64,000 nucleotides of DNA from positions 1 to 64,000 of the forward strand of contig JARLJH010000039.1 of the NCBI GenBank assembly GCA_031291305.1, written 5' to 3'. Source of the stretch: Rhodoferax sp. GTDB taxonomy: Bacteria; Pseudomonadota; Gammaproteobacteria; Burkholderiales; Burkholderiaceae_C. The notes under the pieces are model-generated. The model was not told the origin of the DNA and ran no database searches. It was given only the letters and a program-made list of their open reading frames with translations. The translations under genes were made by a program, and so were the position numbers. The first letter of the stretch is position 1; the number at the start of each line of letters is the position of its first letter. Below are positions 1 through 9,105 of this stretch, piece by piece.

Positions 1-1001
1 ATAGCAGTGAGCACAAGGATCCATCGGTGATCTTCCCAAATCACGACCCATGGAACGCGCTCATCAAAAGGAGGCGTCCGCAGGGCTCGCATCAGCCGAT
101 CTACGGAGCGGTAGTCACCCGGGATGGTGAATCCGCTGATCCTTGCTGCCTTGGCAACTTCTCCGTCTTGCGGCATGGCGAGTACCGCACCGGCAATCTG
201 TCTTGAGATGCTCGGTGTTAGCCACGGCATGGCCGCAAGGGCCCACTGGGGATACAGGGCAGTGGACAGACTCAACGGGTAATCTGGCGTTTCATGTGGC
301 TTAATGACCTTGAGGTCTGAAAGAGAAATCTTCCCTTCCTGCGCCATCTGTTCGATCAGGCCGCTGCGGACAAAACCCGCATCCACGCGACCCGACAGGA
401 CGGCATCAATCACCGCGTCCTGCTGAACGGTTTGAACGAGATCAAAAGCGTTCGGCTCAATGCCAGCATTGAGCAATTCGAAGGCCTGCGCCTGATAACC
501 GCCCAGCGATTCGCGCGAACTGGCCGCGATTTTTTTGCCTTTCAAGTCGGCAATACCCCGTATCGTCTGGTTCTGCGACTTGACCACGATGACTCCACCA
601 AAACTGGTCAATGCGTAGCCCTGTTCAGATTCAACCAGGGTTGCCAAAGGTGAGTAGAGATTCTGCTTTACGGACAAGGCAACATAGTGTGCCGGTTGAG
701 TCAAAACAAGATCAACCCGCCGTTCTCGAACCGCTTGCTCAAGTTCCGGGTAGTCAAAGGCCTCAAGGACGACTCGATGCGTCGGAATTTGCTGAGCCAG
801 GTAATCGGCGAAGGGTTGCCAGCGTTTCAGTGTCTCGGGTTTTGGGCGAAATGCCAAGACACCAAAACGCAGCGCGGGACGCTCCACAACATTCAGTTGC
901 GTCAGCTCTGTGCTGGTCGCCATTGCATGGGACGCAAGAAACCAGATCAAGATGAGCAGGCTATTGCTGGCAATGAAAATACGAGACAGCAGCCATCGCA
1001 T
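1..1001 (-). CDS. PhnD-like periplasmic binding/sensor protein, 3' end cut by window edge
   Basis: An uninterrupted minus-strand frame runs from an ATG at 1001 to the window edge, giving 333 complete codons with no stop. The product has a hydrophobic N-terminal signal segment (residues about 5-29, ending near SHAMA), then a periplasmic phosphonate/phosphite-binding fold (PhnD/PF12974). Features include RFGVLAFRP at the domain start and the IADLKGKKIAASS segment. A second hydrophobic stretch (WVVIWEDHRWILVLTA) begins just before the edge, which suggests a membrane anchor followed by a cytoplasmic module such as a histidine kinase or diguanylate cyclase. The start is supported by AGGAG nine bases upstream of ATG. 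A free substrate-binding protein would normally end before a second membrane segment, so a membrane-bound sensor is my preferred reading. The output domain lies outside the window and the ligand is unknown. Confidence 0.8.
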   Translation of the reverse strand, partial: MRWLLSRIFIASNSLLILIWFLASHAMATSTELTQLNVVERPALRFGVLAFRPKPETLKRWQPFADYLAQQIPTHRVVLEAFDYPELEQAVRERRVDLVLTQPAHYVALSVKQNLYSPLATLVESEQGYALTSFGGVIVVKSQNQTIRGIADLKGKKIAASSRESLGGYQAQAFELLNAGIEPNAFDLVQTVQQDAVIDAVLSGRVDAGFVRSGLIEQMAQEGKISLSDLKVIKPHETPDYPLSLSTALYPQWALAAMPWLTPSISRQIAGAVLAMPQDGEVAKAARISGFTIPGDYRSVDRLMRALRTPPFDERVPWVVIWEDHRWILVLTA

Positions 1002-1524
1002 CAAAGCGATCTCCTGGAACTTTTCCGGTGATGAATATTCCTACCGAGAGACTGCACAGTCACCCCACTACGGATTCTGGCCAGTTGTCGTTCGGCCATC
1101 CCCCTCATCTCATCTCTCGCACTGGATGGCGCATCAGCCAGATGATCTTTCAAGGCCATTGACAAAAGCAATCAGGGGGTCCTCAGATCGCCCAGCCCAA
1201 CCACAAGCCTCTGCAGAGTGGATTTTCCAGGTTCGGCGTCCATAGGCTGACTATACCTGTTAGAACGTTTCCCAAACATCGACAACTACAGAAAGAGGCA
1301 CTGTGGACCTATCGCAGTGACACCCGGGTGTGCTCTGTGCGTCACCTCTCATTGCCTATGTCAATTCATAGGCAAACCTTTCTTAAGCCAGGTCGGCGAC
1401 TCGGTCTCAGACGCAAGAAATCAGGTTTGGCGTTCGCGGTGGCAAATACTGGCTGACTTCGCAAGAACAGATCAACCGGTTGCAGAGCCCAAAACCAATG
1501 AATTCCCCGGCGACAATCCACCTC
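1002..1524. other. Divergent intergenic region without a convincing gene
   Basis: This 523-base gap separates the minus-strand sensor gene from plus-strand trmL. Open frames exist here but none has a Shine-Dalgarno site, a recognisable domain or a family-like sequence. It should hold the promoters of both flanking genes. It contains one clear symmetrical element, listed separately at 1352-1375. The frame of trmL stays open upstream to about 1387, but that extension resembles nothing I know. Confidence 0.6.
1352..1375. promoter_or_regulatory. Perfect 9-bp inverted repeat, possible operator
   Basis: TTGCCTATG (1352-1360) and its exact complement CATAGGCAA (1367-1375) are separated by six bases. 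There is no long U-tract on either side, so an operator is more likely than a terminator. It lies 150 bases upstream of trmL and 350 bases upstream of the divergent sensor gene. The binding protein is unknown. Confidence 0.4.
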
Positions 1525-2022
1525 ATGTTTCACATTGTCCTGGTCGAGCCCGAAATCCCACCGAACACCGGTAACGTCATCCGTCTGGCGGCCAACACCG
1601 GTTGCACGCTGCATCTGGTGGAGCCGTTGGGGTTTTCCATGGATGACAAACACATGCGCCGCGCCGGGCTGGACTACCACGAGTACGCCACCGTCAAGCG
1701 CCACGCCGACTGGGCGGCGTTTCTGGCCGAAGAAAACCCACTCATCGACCGCCTGTTCGCACTGACGACGCGCGCCACACAGAACGTGTTCGACGCACGC
1801 TTTCAGCCGGGGGACTATCTGGTGTTTGGCTCGGAAACGAAAGGCCTGAGCGACGCGGTGCGCCAGTCTTTCACGCCTGCCACCGCCATCAAGTTGCCGA
1901 TGCTGGCCGGGCAACGCAGCCTGAATTTATCCAACGCCGTAGCCGTGACCGTGTTTGAGGCCTGGCGGCAAAACGGTTTTGGTTTACAAGAAAAAACCAC
2001 CCATAGCCCAGATAACACCTAG
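1525..2022 (+). CDS. trmL: tRNA (cytidine(34)-2'-O)-methyltransferase TrmL
   Basis: TrmL is a SPOUT-class enzyme that 2'-O-methylates the wobble base of tRNA-Leu isoacceptors using S-adenosylmethionine. The 165-residue product begins MFHIVLVEPEIPPNTGN, the usual family start, so I place the start at 1525. In-frame TTG (1480) and ATG (1498) codons upstream would add 15 or 9 non-conserved residues. Family motifs follow: NTGNVIRLAANTG near the N-terminus, FGSETKGLSD for SAM-knot binding, and RSLNLSNAVAVTVFEAWRQ near the C-terminus. No strong Shine-Dalgarno is visible for any start. The protein carries about 11 extra residues after GFGL compared with the relic copy at 10437-10548. That relic, about 8.4 kb downstream, suggests a recombination event in this gene. 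Confidence 0.93.
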   Translation: MFHIVLVEPEIPPNTGNVIRLAANTGCTLHLVEPLGFSMDDKHMRRAGLDYHEYATVKRHADWAAFLAEENPLIDRLFALTTRATQNVFDARFQPGDYLVFGSETKGLSDAVRQSFTPATAIKLPMLAGQRSLNLSNAVAVTVFEAWRQNGFGLQEKTTHSPDNT

Positions 2023-2155
2023 GCTTATAGCTCCATAAAAGAGAGCAACATCTCCGCCTGCTACAACGATCAGCTGTTGCGACATCGGACTCACCAAGTA
2101 TCCGATCCAAGGTGCGCGGCATGGAAATACTCTTATCAATTGGCGTGATGAGGTG

Positions 2156-2701
2156 CTAGCTGACCCGCTGCTTCTCCAGCTTGCGCGCGAGGGTTCTGCG
2201 ATGCATGCCCAGACGCCGCGCCGTCTCGGAAATATTGAACCCGGTTTGGGCCAACACTTCATGGATGCGCTCCCATTCCAGGGTTTTGATGGAGGTGGCA
2301 CGCTGGCTCAGCGCCACGCCAGCACAGCCTTCTCTGCTGGCAAAGGCGGCCTCAATATCGTCTGTATTGGAAGGTTTTGCCAGGTAGTGGCAGGCGCCCA
2401 GTTTGATCGCCTCAACGGCGGTGGCAATGCTGGCGAATCCGGTCAGTACCACAATGATCATCTCTGCATCGTGCCGGTGCAGGGCTTCTACGCAGGCCAG
2501 GCCCGAGGCCGCGCCATTGAGTTTGAGATCGACAACCGCGTAGTCGGGCTTGTGATCCTGCAACTGCGCCGTCACCTCGTCCAGACTGGCCGCATGGAGC
2601 ACTTCGTAACCGCGCCGCCCGAAGGAGCGCCCCAAGGCACGTGCGAAGGCGGCGTCGTCTTCGACGATCAGCAATTGGCGCTCCATGCTAGGGGTTTGCA
2701 T
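2156..2701 (-). CDS. regA: Redox response regulator RegA/PrrA/ActR family
   Basis: This 181-residue response regulator has a receiver domain with acidic pocket (LIVEDD), phosphoacceptor Asp in VVDLKL, and conserved Lys in LAKPS. It ends in a Fis-type helix-turn-helix with ISETARRLGMHRRTLARKL. This SETARRL-MHRRTL signature is the hallmark of the RegA/PrrA family, which switches respiratory and energy genes with oxygen or redox state. The frame overlaps the end of regB by 14 bases. An internal ATG at 2686, one base past the regB stop, would start directly at MERQLLIVEDD and is an equally good start. It lies downstream of cyoABCD and SURF1, so it plausibly controls the quinol oxidase beside it as well as distant targets. 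Confidence 0.92.
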   Translation of the reverse strand: MQTPSMERQLLIVEDDAAFARALGRSFGRRGYEVLHAASLDEVTAQLQDHKPDYAVVDLKLNGAASGLACVEALHRHDAEMIIVVLTGFASIATAVEAIKLGACHYLAKPSNTDDIEAAFASREGCAGVALSQRATSIKTLEWERIHEVLAQTGFNISETARRLGMHRRTLARKLEKQRVS

Positions 2702-4010
2702 CGGGCACGATTTTAAGAGCCGACAAAGGCAAGCTCAGTCGGACGATGGCGCCCCCTTCGGGACGGTTCTGGGCCGTCAAGCTTCCGCCCAGTGTTTTGG
2801 CCACATTGATAGACAGGAACAATCCCAAGCCGCCACCCGGGCGCCCTTTGCTGGACTGGTAAGGCCTGCCCAGTGTCGCCAGCATGTGCGGCGAAAAGCC
2901 CGGCCCCTGGTCGGTGACGGTCAGGGTCAGCCGCCCGTCCACACAAAGCGCTTCCAATCCAACCCATTGCGGTGAAGCCTCCAAAGCATTGTCCAGCACA
3001 TTGCAAATCATCTGCTGCAGGGTCGAGTCGCCCACGATGGCCAGCTCGACCTCGCCATGCGATGTGCAGTCAAAAACCACCACGGGGCGGCTACGACGCC
3101 AGTCCGAGACGATATGGTCCAGGAAGTCAGCCACGGTGGTTTTGACCGAGAACTCGCCACGGGTTTCACCCGCAGACTGCAGAATGTCGCTGACGATGCG
3201 TTTGCAACGCTTGACTTGCGCCTGCATTTCCACCATCTCTTGCAACAGCTCTGGGCTGTCGCGCAGCGCAGGCATGTACTGCCAATCACCCAGAATCACA
3301 TCCAGCGTCGCCAAGGGCGTCCCCAGTTCGTGGGCTGCACCGGAGGCCAACAAACCCATGCGCACAATATGTTCGTGCTCCGCAGCGCTTTGCCGCAAAT
3401 CAGCCAGATGCGCATCCCGCTCGCGCACATTACGGCTGATACGGGTGATCGAGGCCACCAGCAGCGTGGCGTTCAGCACAAAGCAAAGCAGCATGCCCTG
3501 AACGTAGTGGCTGCTCAGGCCCTTGTCGTGGTCCAACGGCAAATGCAGCGGTTGCGACAACATGGTCAGCCCGGCAAAACAGCTGACGGTGATGACCACC
3601 AGCATCCAGGTCCAGCGCGCTTTAAGCAGCATGGCCCCCAAAATCACTTGCAACAGGTACAGGAAGGCAAAGGGGTTGCTGCTTCCACCGCTGAGGTACA
3701 GCTGGGCTGTCAAGACGGCCACATCCACCAAGAGCGCCACAAATATCTCACGATCGGAAACCTGAGGCCGTTCCTGCCAGCGCAACTGGCTGCCAATGTT
3801 GAACGCCACCAGCAGGACCAGCATCTGCGCCATGTGTGGCAATGGCAAGGCCACGCCAAAACCCAACGTCACCACGGCGATGGTGACGATTTGCCCGACG
3901 ATGGCGATCCAACGCAACTGGATCAGTTGCCGCATGTTTTTGTGTCCTACGGCATCCCCCAGCAGCAGTGGGCCGCCAGCCGCACGCTTGCGCTCAAAGA
4001 TGTCTTGCAT
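2688..4010 (-). CDS. regB: Redox-sensing histidine kinase RegB/PrrB/ActS family
   Basis: The 440-residue membrane kinase has about six N-terminal transmembrane segments (roughly residues 30-185), a dimerisation H-box with phospho-His in HELGTPLATL, and a HATPase_c domain with N-box (VLDNALEAS), G1 (DQGPGF) and G2 (GGGLGLFL). Between membrane segments it carries GGSSNPF, matching the GGXXNPF heptapeptide known in RegB as the ubiquinone-sensing site. A single Cys in VKRCKRIVSDIL after the H-box is in the position expected for the redox-active cysteine of RegB (inference from memory of the family). The ATG at 4010 overlaps the SURF1 stop by 17 bases, indicating translational coupling. Partner: RegA, encoded directly downstream. 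Confidence 0.92.
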   Translation of the reverse strand: MQDIFERKRAAGGPLLLGDAVGHKNMRQLIQLRWIAIVGQIVTIAVVTLGFGVALPLPHMAQMLVLLVAFNIGSQLRWQERPQVSDREIFVALLVDVAVLTAQLYLSGGSSNPFAFLYLLQVILGAMLLKARWTWMLVVITVSCFAGLTMLSQPLHLPLDHDKGLSSHYVQGMLLCFVLNATLLVASITRISRNVRERDAHLADLRQSAAEHEHIVRMGLLASGAAHELGTPLATLDVILGDWQYMPALRDSPELLQEMVEMQAQVKRCKRIVSDILQSAGETRGEFSVKTTVADFLDHIVSDWRRSRPVVVFDCTSHGEVELAIVGDSTLQQMICNVLDNALEASPQWVGLEALCVDGRLTLTVTDQGPGFSPHMLATLGRPYQSSKGRPGGGLGLFLSINVAKTLGGSLTAQNRPEGGAIVRLSLPLSALKIVPDANP

Positions 4011-4812
4011 GCGTGTCGTCTTGATTCAAGTGAGGCAACTCCGAGTTATTGCGCACCCGTCGCGCGTCGCGCACCACCTTCCAGGTGGCCCCTGCCAGCA
4101 GCAACGCCAGGGTGTACCACGTCAGAGCATAGACCAGATGGTTGTTATGAAAGACCAGTACGGTCATTCCGGCAGCGGGCCACTGGGGCGTTGCCCCGGA
4201 CACCGCTTGCTGTGCGGGAGCCGCATCGGCGTCCATGAAATAGGGGGCAACGCCAGACAGAGCGTGCGCTGTGGCAATCGCCGGGACATCGCGCGAGTAC
4301 CAGCGGTTGCCGTTCGGGTCGTTGTGCCGCAAAAAACCACCACCCGGTTCGCTGAGGCGCAGCAGGCCGGTCACCACCACGCTGTCCGTCGAACTGGGCG
4401 CTTGTGCCAGTTGAGCATCCAGAGCGCTGCGCTGGTCGGTAGGGACGAAGCCTCGGTTGACCAGCAGAATGTGCCCGTCGTCCTCTCGCAAGGGCGTGAG
4501 CAGCCAGTAGCCGCCACCCAATTCGGTGACCGCCTGGACCCAGGTGGAGCGCCCTGCCATCCAGACACCCCGGGCACTGACATGCCGGTACTCGTAACCA
4601 GCCGCGTCAATGTGAGGCCACTGCGCAGGCCCAGGTGCGGGTGTTGCCACGGCGTGGACACGCTGCGCAATGCGCGCCATGAGATCAAGCTTCCAGCTGC
4701 GCCGCTGCAGCTGCCAGGTGCCCAGCGCGAACAGCCCCACAACCAGCGTTGCGGCCACACAGGCCAACAACACCCCGAGCAGGGGACGGCCCGACCGACT
4801 TGGCGTTGTCAC
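3994..4812 (-). CDS. SURF1-family oxidase assembly protein
   Basis: The product is a SURF1/Shy1-type inner-membrane protein that helps heme insertion during terminal-oxidase assembly. It shows the classical topology: an N-terminal membrane segment (LLGVLLACVAATLVVGLFAL) followed by GTWQLQRRSWK, a periplasmic domain with GGYWLLTPLR and LVNRGFVP, and a C-terminal membrane helix (LVYALTWYTLALLLAGA). The open frame extends upstream inside cyoD, but that part reads as out-of-frame cyoD. I place the start at a GTG (4812) just after the cyoD stop. A CTG at the cyoD stop with AGGA six bases upstream is an alternative. No ATG is available in the right place. Its position after cyoABCD argues that it serves the bo3 oxidase. 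Length is about 272 residues. Confidence 0.85.
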   Translation of the reverse strand: MTTPSRSGRPLLGVLLACVAATLVVGLFALGTWQLQRRSWKLDLMARIAQRVHAVATPAPGPAQWPHIDAAGYEYRHVSARGVWMAGRSTWVQAVTELGGGYWLLTPLREDDGHILLVNRGFVPTDQRSALDAQLAQAPSSTDSVVVTGLLRLSEPGGGFLRHNDPNGNRWYSRDVPAIATAHALSGVAPYFMDADAAPAQQAVSGATPQWPAAGMTVLVFHNNHLVYALTWYTLALLLAGATWKVVRDARRVRNNSELPHLNQDDTHARHL

Positions 4813-4829
4813 GGTAAGAGAGACATGCG

Positions 4830-5243
4830 TCAGGGCGCTTCCTGCATGCGGTGCGCTGCCGTGCCCACGGGCATCATGTTGGTGTTCAGGTGGTACATCA
4901 CCCAGATCGAACCGGAGAGCATGATGGCCAACACGGCGCCGGTAAAGATCAGCGCCAGCAGCGACCAGCCGCCCTCCACCTTGGGCCCCATGTGCAGGAA
5001 GTACACCATGTGCACCACAATCTGCACCGCAGCCAGCAACAAGATGACCGCCGCCGTGATACCCGGCGTGGGCAACACCTTGGCCATGACCAGCCAAAAC
5101 GGGATGGCTGTCAGGATCACCGACAGCAAGAAGCCCTGCACGTAACCCTTGACCGTGGCGTGATAGCCACCCGGATCGTCGTGGCCTGCGTCATGGCTGG
5201 TGTGTGCGTCGGCGTGGTGATCGCTATGTGGTTGTTGGCTCAT
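4830..5243 (-). CDS. cyoD: Cytochrome bo3 ubiquinol oxidase subunit IV
   Basis: CyoD is the small accessory membrane subunit of bo3 quinol oxidase and is needed for stable assembly of CyoB. The 137-residue protein begins [14 protein letters not shown], a His-rich N-terminus common in the family. Three transmembrane helices follow (about residues 33-55, 58-82 and 95-118), with the family segment [17 protein letters not shown]. The ATG at 5243 overlaps the cyoC stop in an ATGA tetrad, which fixes the start over longer in-frame extensions. It is the fourth gene of the cyo operon and is followed by SURF1. Confidence 0.93.
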   Translation of the reverse strand: MSQQPHSDHHADAHTSHDAGHDDPGGYHATVKGYVQGFLLSVILTAIPFWLVMAKVLPTPGITAAVILLLAAVQIVVHMVYFLHMGPKVEGGWSLLALIFTGAVLAIMLSGSIWVMYHLNTNMMPVGTAAHRMQEAP

Positions 5244-5866
5244 GACAGCGTTCCCATCAGATAAACAAAAGTGAACACGCCAATCCAGACCACGTCCAAA
5301 AAGTGCCAGAACATGGACAAGCAGGTCAGGCGGCGTTTGTTGGCAGGCGTGAGGCCACCGCGGCCCACTTGCACCATCAAGGTCACCAGCCACACCGTGC
5401 CGAAAGTGACGTGCAGGCCATGGGTGCCCACCAGCGTGAAAAAGGACGACAAGAAGGCACTGCGTTGTGGACCGGAACCCTCATGGATCAGGTGTGCAAA
5501 CTCGGTCAGTTCCAGCGACAAAAAGCCCAGACCAAACAGGCCGGTGATGGCCAGCCAGATCAGCACATGGGTTTTCTTGCCCGCTTGCATGGCGATCATC
5601 GCCATGCCGTAGGTGATGGAAGAGAACAGCAGCAGCGCCGTATTGGTGGCCACCACGGGCAGGTCAAACAGGTCGGCGCCGGATGGCCCGGCCGCATAAC
5701 TGCGGCCCAGCACGGCATAGGTGGCAAACAGCACTGCGAAAAGCAGGCAGTCGCTCATCAGATAGATCCAGAACCCGAGCAAGGTGCCTTGCTGCGGATG
5801 GTGGCTTCCGTCGTCGTAAAAGCGCGGCGCGATGCCGCCGGGGGTGAAGTTGGTGGATGCAGTCAT
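5240..5866 (-). CDS. cyoC: Cytochrome bo3 ubiquinol oxidase subunit III
   Basis: CyoC is the five-helix subunit III of the heme-copper quinol oxidase. The 208-residue product starts [19 protein letters not shown], preceded by AGGAG eight bases upstream (ATG at 5866). An in-frame start 24 bases further upstream lacks this signal. Family features include [19 protein letters not shown] near the start, LELTEFAHL, the helix containing [14 protein letters not shown], and [18 protein letters not shown] at the C-terminus. The stop overlaps the cyoD start (ATGA). Short spacing to cyoB (20 bases) indicates one transcript. Confidence 0.95.
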   Translation of the reverse strand: MTASTNFTPGGIAPRFYDDGSHHPQQGTLLGFWIYLMSDCLLFAVLFATYAVLGRSYAAGPSGADLFDLPVVATNTALLLFSSITYGMAMIAMQAGKKTHVLIWLAITGLFGLGFLSLELTEFAHLIHEGSGPQRSAFLSSFFTLVGTHGLHVTFGTVWLVTLMVQVGRGGLTPANKRRLTCLSMFWHFLDVVWIGVFTFVYLMGTLS

Positions 5867-5886
5867 GCGTGAATCTCCTGCGCCGC

Positions 5887-7890
5887 TCAAGCCAGGGCCG
5901 CAAGGGCCTGGGTGCGGGCGTTTTCTGTACGGGTCACTTGGTCAGCGGGGATGTGGAAGTCGCGCTTGTAGTTGAAGGTGTGCACGATGGCGCTCACCAA
6001 CACCGCTGCAAAAGACACAGCGGCAATCAACCACATTTGCCAGATCAAGGCGAAGCCCATCACGGTGCACAGGCCAGCAATCACCACGCCAGCGGCCGTG
6101 TTCTTGGGCATGTGAATGGACTGAAAGCCGCTCACCGGGCGCTGGTGGCCACGTGATTTCATGTCGTGCCAGGCATCGTTGTCATACACGATGGGGGTGA
6201 AGGCAAAGTTGTAATCCGGCGGTGGCGAAGAGGTCGACCATTCCAGCGTGCGCGCACCCCACGGGTCGCCGCTGTGATCCCGCAACTGCTCGCGGCGCAG
6301 GAAGCTCACGACCAACTGGATCAGGAAGCAGCCAATGCCCAGGGCAATCAGCGCTGCACCAAATGCAGCGACCTGGAACCAGATTTGCAACGATGGGTCT
6401 TCAAAGTGGCTCAAGCGGCGTGTCACCCCCATCAGCCCCAGGACATACAGCGGCATGAAGGCGAAGTAAAAGCCAACAAACCAGAACCAGAACGAGCACT
6501 TGCCCCAAAAAGCATCCAGCTTGTAGCCAAAAACCTTGGGAAACCAGTAATTGATGCCGGCAAAGGCCCCGAACACCACACCACCAATGATGACATTGTG
6601 GAAGTGGGCAATCAGGAACAGACTGTTGTGCAGCACAAAGTCAGCCGGTGGCACGGCCAGCAGCACACCGGTCATGCCGCCGATCACGAAGGTGATCATG
6701 AAGCCGATGGTCCACAGCATCGGCACGTCGAACTGAATGCGGCCACGGTACATGGTGAACAGCCAGTTGAACATCTTCGCCCCGGTGGGAATCGAGATGA
6801 TCATGGTGGTGATGCCAAAGAACGAGTTCACGCTGGCACCCGATCCCATGGTGAAGAAGTGGTGCAGCCACACCAGGTAAGACAGGACGGTGATCACTAC
6901 CGTTGCGTAGACCATGGAGGCATAGCCAAACAGCCTTTTGCGGCTGAAGGTGGAGACCACTTCCGAGAAGATGCCGAAAACCGGCAACACCAGGATGTAA
7001 ACCTCGGGGTGGCCCCAGATCCAGATCAGGTTGACGTACATCATGGCGTTGCCGCCCAAGTCAGCCGTGAAAAAGTTGGTGCCGACATAGCGGTCCAGCG
7101 ACAACAACACCAGCACGCCCGTCAGCACCGGGAAAGCGGCAACGATCAGCACATTGGTGCACAGCGACGTCCAGGTAAAGACCGGCATCTTCATCATCGT
7201 CATGCCCGGTGCGCGCATCTTGAGAATGGTGGCAATCAGATTGATGCCCGACAGCGTCGTCCCCACCCCTGCCAACTGCAAGGACCAGATGTAGTAGTCC
7301 ACCCCCACATCCGGACTTTGCAAGATGCCTGACAAAGGCGGGTAAGCCAGCCAGCCGGTGCGTGCGAACTCACCCACAAACAGCGAGAGCATCACCAGGA
7401 TGGCGCCGCTGACGGTCATCCAGAAGCTGAAGTTGTTGAGGAAGGGAAAAGCCACGTCACGGGCACCAATTTGCAGCGGAACCACGTAATTCATGAAGCC
7501 GGTCACCAGGGGCATGGCAACAAAGAAGATCATGATCACGCCGTGCGCGGTAAAGACTTGGTCGTAATGGTGGGGTGGCAGAAAACCCAGGTTGTCACCA
7601 AACGACAGCGCCTGTTGGCCGCGCATCATCAGTGCGTCGGCAAAGCCGCGCAGCATCATGATGATGCCCAGCACGATGTACATGACACCGATCCGCTTAT
7701 GGTCGATGCTGGTCACCCAGTTGCGCCAGAACGTGCCCCAGAGCTTGAAGTAAGTCACCGCCACCACGACGGCCAACCCACCGAGGGCGGCGAACACAAA
7801 AGTCCAGACAAGAATCGGCTCGTGCAATGGAATGGCCTCCCAGCTCAGGCGGCCGAGAAGGTTTTTGGTTAAATCGAGATGGTCGAACAT
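5887..7890 (-). CDS. cyoB: Cytochrome bo3 ubiquinol oxidase subunit I
   Basis: CyoB is the catalytic heme-copper subunit that reduces oxygen to water and pumps protons. The 667-residue length and about 15 hydrophobic helices match bo3 oxidases rather than the shorter cytochrome c oxidases. Visible motifs are [20 protein letters not shown], with the CuB His and the cross-linked Tyr of the active site and K-channel; [20 protein letters not shown] with the two further CuB histidines; and [15 protein letters not shown] with the heme ligand histidines. It lies between cyoA (3-base gap) and cyoC in the standard cyoABCD order. No cyoE (heme O synthase) is present in the window, so that gene must lie elsewhere. 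Confidence 0.97.
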   Translation of the reverse strand: MFDHLDLTKNLLGRLSWEAIPLHEPILVWTFVFAALGGLAVVVAVTYFKLWGTFWRNWVTSIDHKRIGVMYIVLGIIMMLRGFADALMMRGQQALSFGDNLGFLPPHHYDQVFTAHGVIMIFFVAMPLVTGFMNYVVPLQIGARDVAFPFLNNFSFWMTVSGAILVMLSLFVGEFARTGWLAYPPLSGILQSPDVGVDYYIWSLQLAGVGTTLSGINLIATILKMRAPGMTMMKMPVFTWTSLCTNVLIVAAFPVLTGVLVLLSLDRYVGTNFFTADLGGNAMMYVNLIWIWGHPEVYILVLPVFGIFSEVVSTFSRKRLFGYASMVYATVVITVLSYLVWLHHFFTMGSGASVNSFFGITTMIISIPTGAKMFNWLFTMYRGRIQFDVPMLWTIGFMITFVIGGMTGVLLAVPPADFVLHNSLFLIAHFHNVIIGGVVFGAFAGINYWFPKVFGYKLDAFWGKCSFWFWFVGFYFAFMPLYVLGLMGVTRRLSHFEDPSLQIWFQVAAFGAALIALGIGCFLIQLVVSFLRREQLRDHSGDPWGARTLEWSTSSPPPDYNFAFTPIVYDNDAWHDMKSRGHQRPVSGFQSIHMPKNTAAGVVIAGLCTVMGFALIWQMWLIAAVSFAAVLVSAIVHTFNYKRDFHIPADQVTRTENARTQALAALA

Positions 7891-7893
7891 GGT

Positions 7894-8955
7894 TCAGTGG
7901 CGTGTGACGTAGGGGGTTGCGGTATCAGAGCGTTCATTGAAGGCAAGGTCGTCTTTGGCAGTGCAGGACTGCGCCAGGACGTAGCGTCGGCCAGGTAGCT
8001 GCTGCGGCAGGTGGTTTCCCACCTCAAAGGTGGTCATACCCATGCCACCCAGTGAATCGATGGCCATCATCTGGCTCATGCACATCTTGCCCGGCTCCAC
8101 GCAGCGGTTGACCACGGCATCAAACAACTGCGCAAGCACCTTGGAAAAGTGTTGCACCGGTGCGTTGGCACTGGGCTGCTGCAGCCGCAGGTAATCGTCG
8201 CGACCCAGCGTGCCTGCAGTGGCCTGGGTCTGCTTTACCCATTGCGTGAAATCTGCGGCAGGCATGCCCTGGAACTTGAAGTGCATGCCAGAGAACCCGG
8301 CCCCACTGTAATTGGCGGAAAAGCCGCTGTAGATGCCTGGCTTGTTGATCACGGCGTGCAGCTGGGTCTCCATGCCCGGCATGGCGTAAATCTGCCCCGC
8401 CAGGGCAGGAATGTAGAAAGAATTCATCACCGTGGAGGCCGTGATCTTGAAGCGAATCGGCACATCCACAGGCACGGCCAGCTCGTTCACGCTGGCAATG
8501 CCCAGCTCGGGATAGATGAACAGCCACTTCCAATCCAGGGCCACCACTTCCACCGTCAGTGGCTGGGTGCCGGCGGGAATGGTGCGCTCGGCATCCAGCC
8601 TCTGCAGGGGTCGGTAGGGGTCCAGCGTGTGGGTGCTGATCCAGGTCAGCAATCCCAGAGCTATGACGATCAGAAGCGGCGCGCCCCAGATCACCAGCTC
8701 CAGCGAGGTTGAATGGTCCCAATCCGGTGTGTAGGTCGCACGATTGTTGTTTTGCCGGTAGCGCCAGGCAAAGAGCAGGGTCAGCACGATCACCGGCACG
8801 ATGATCAACAGCATCAGCAGCGTGGAAACAACAATCAAATGGGCTTGCTGTGATGCGATGTCACCTGAGGGGTGCATCACCACCATGTTGCACCCCCCCA
8901 AACAGGCGGTCAGGAAAAGAAGGAGCCGTCCGCGAAGACGCTGAAAAAGGATCAT
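7894..8955 (-). CDS. cyoA: Cytochrome bo3 ubiquinol oxidase subunit II
   Basis: CyoA is the membrane-anchored subunit II of quinol oxidase. It starts with a lipoprotein signal (FLTACLGGC, lipobox LGGC with Cys near residue 22), followed by two transmembrane helices (about 43-65 and 86-108). The periplasmic cupredoxin-like domain contains VEVVALDWKWLFIYPE, FYIPALAGQIYAMPGM and FSGMHFKFQGM. The Cys and His ligands of a CuA centre are absent there, which separates quinol from cytochrome c oxidases. A long C-terminal region contains a Cys-Met-rich VNRCVEPGKMCMSQMM stretch. It is the first gene of the operon and is divergent from the MFS gene at 9106. Confidence 0.95.
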   Translation of the reverse strand: MILFQRLRGRLLLFLTACLGGCNMVVMHPSGDIASQQAHLIVVSTLLMLLIIVPVIVLTLLFAWRYRQNNNRATYTPDWDHSTSLELVIWGAPLLIVIALGLLTWISTHTLDPYRPLQRLDAERTIPAGTQPLTVEVVALDWKWLFIYPELGIASVNELAVPVDVPIRFKITASTVMNSFYIPALAGQIYAMPGMETQLHAVINKPGIYSGFSANYSGAGFSGMHFKFQGMPAADFTQWVKQTQATAGTLGRDDYLRLQQPSANAPVQHFSKVLAQLFDAVVNRCVEPGKMCMSQMMAIDSLGGMGMTTFEVGNHLPQQLPGRRYVLAQSCTAKDDLAFNERSDTATPYVTRH

Positions 8956-9024
8956 GGGGAAAACCTAGGGGTTCACTGAGGTCAAAAGCGGCTAATCTAA
9001 CCGCTCCTATACCATTTGGCGATT

Positions 9025-9037
9025 GGACATATTGTCC
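9025..9037. promoter_or_regulatory. 13-bp palindrome in the cyoA/MFS divergent promoter region
   Basis: GGACA-TAT-TGTCC is a perfect inverted repeat in the 150-base region between the divergent cyoA and MFS start codons. On the minus strand it lies just downstream of TTGAAT and overlaps a weak TATGTC hexamer at 17-base spacing, so a bound protein could affect cyo transcription. It does not match the FNR/ANR consensus, and I could not find a clear RegA site. The regulator is unknown. Confidence 0.4.
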
Positions 9038-9105
9038 TAGGTCAATAAATTCAAAAAATATCTGGCGGTGTATGACCGACCCGGCAAAAAGAACGGAGAT
9101 GCAAC

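Noticed and set aside
1317-1574. Possible small gene upstream of trmL
   Set aside because: No Shine-Dalgarno, no recognisable sequence, and it overlaps the trmL start. Kept only as intergenic.
3057-4238. Plus-strand open frame of 393 codons opposite regB and SURF1
   Set aside because: An antisense shadow of regB with its composition (QHH-rich). No start signals and no known family.
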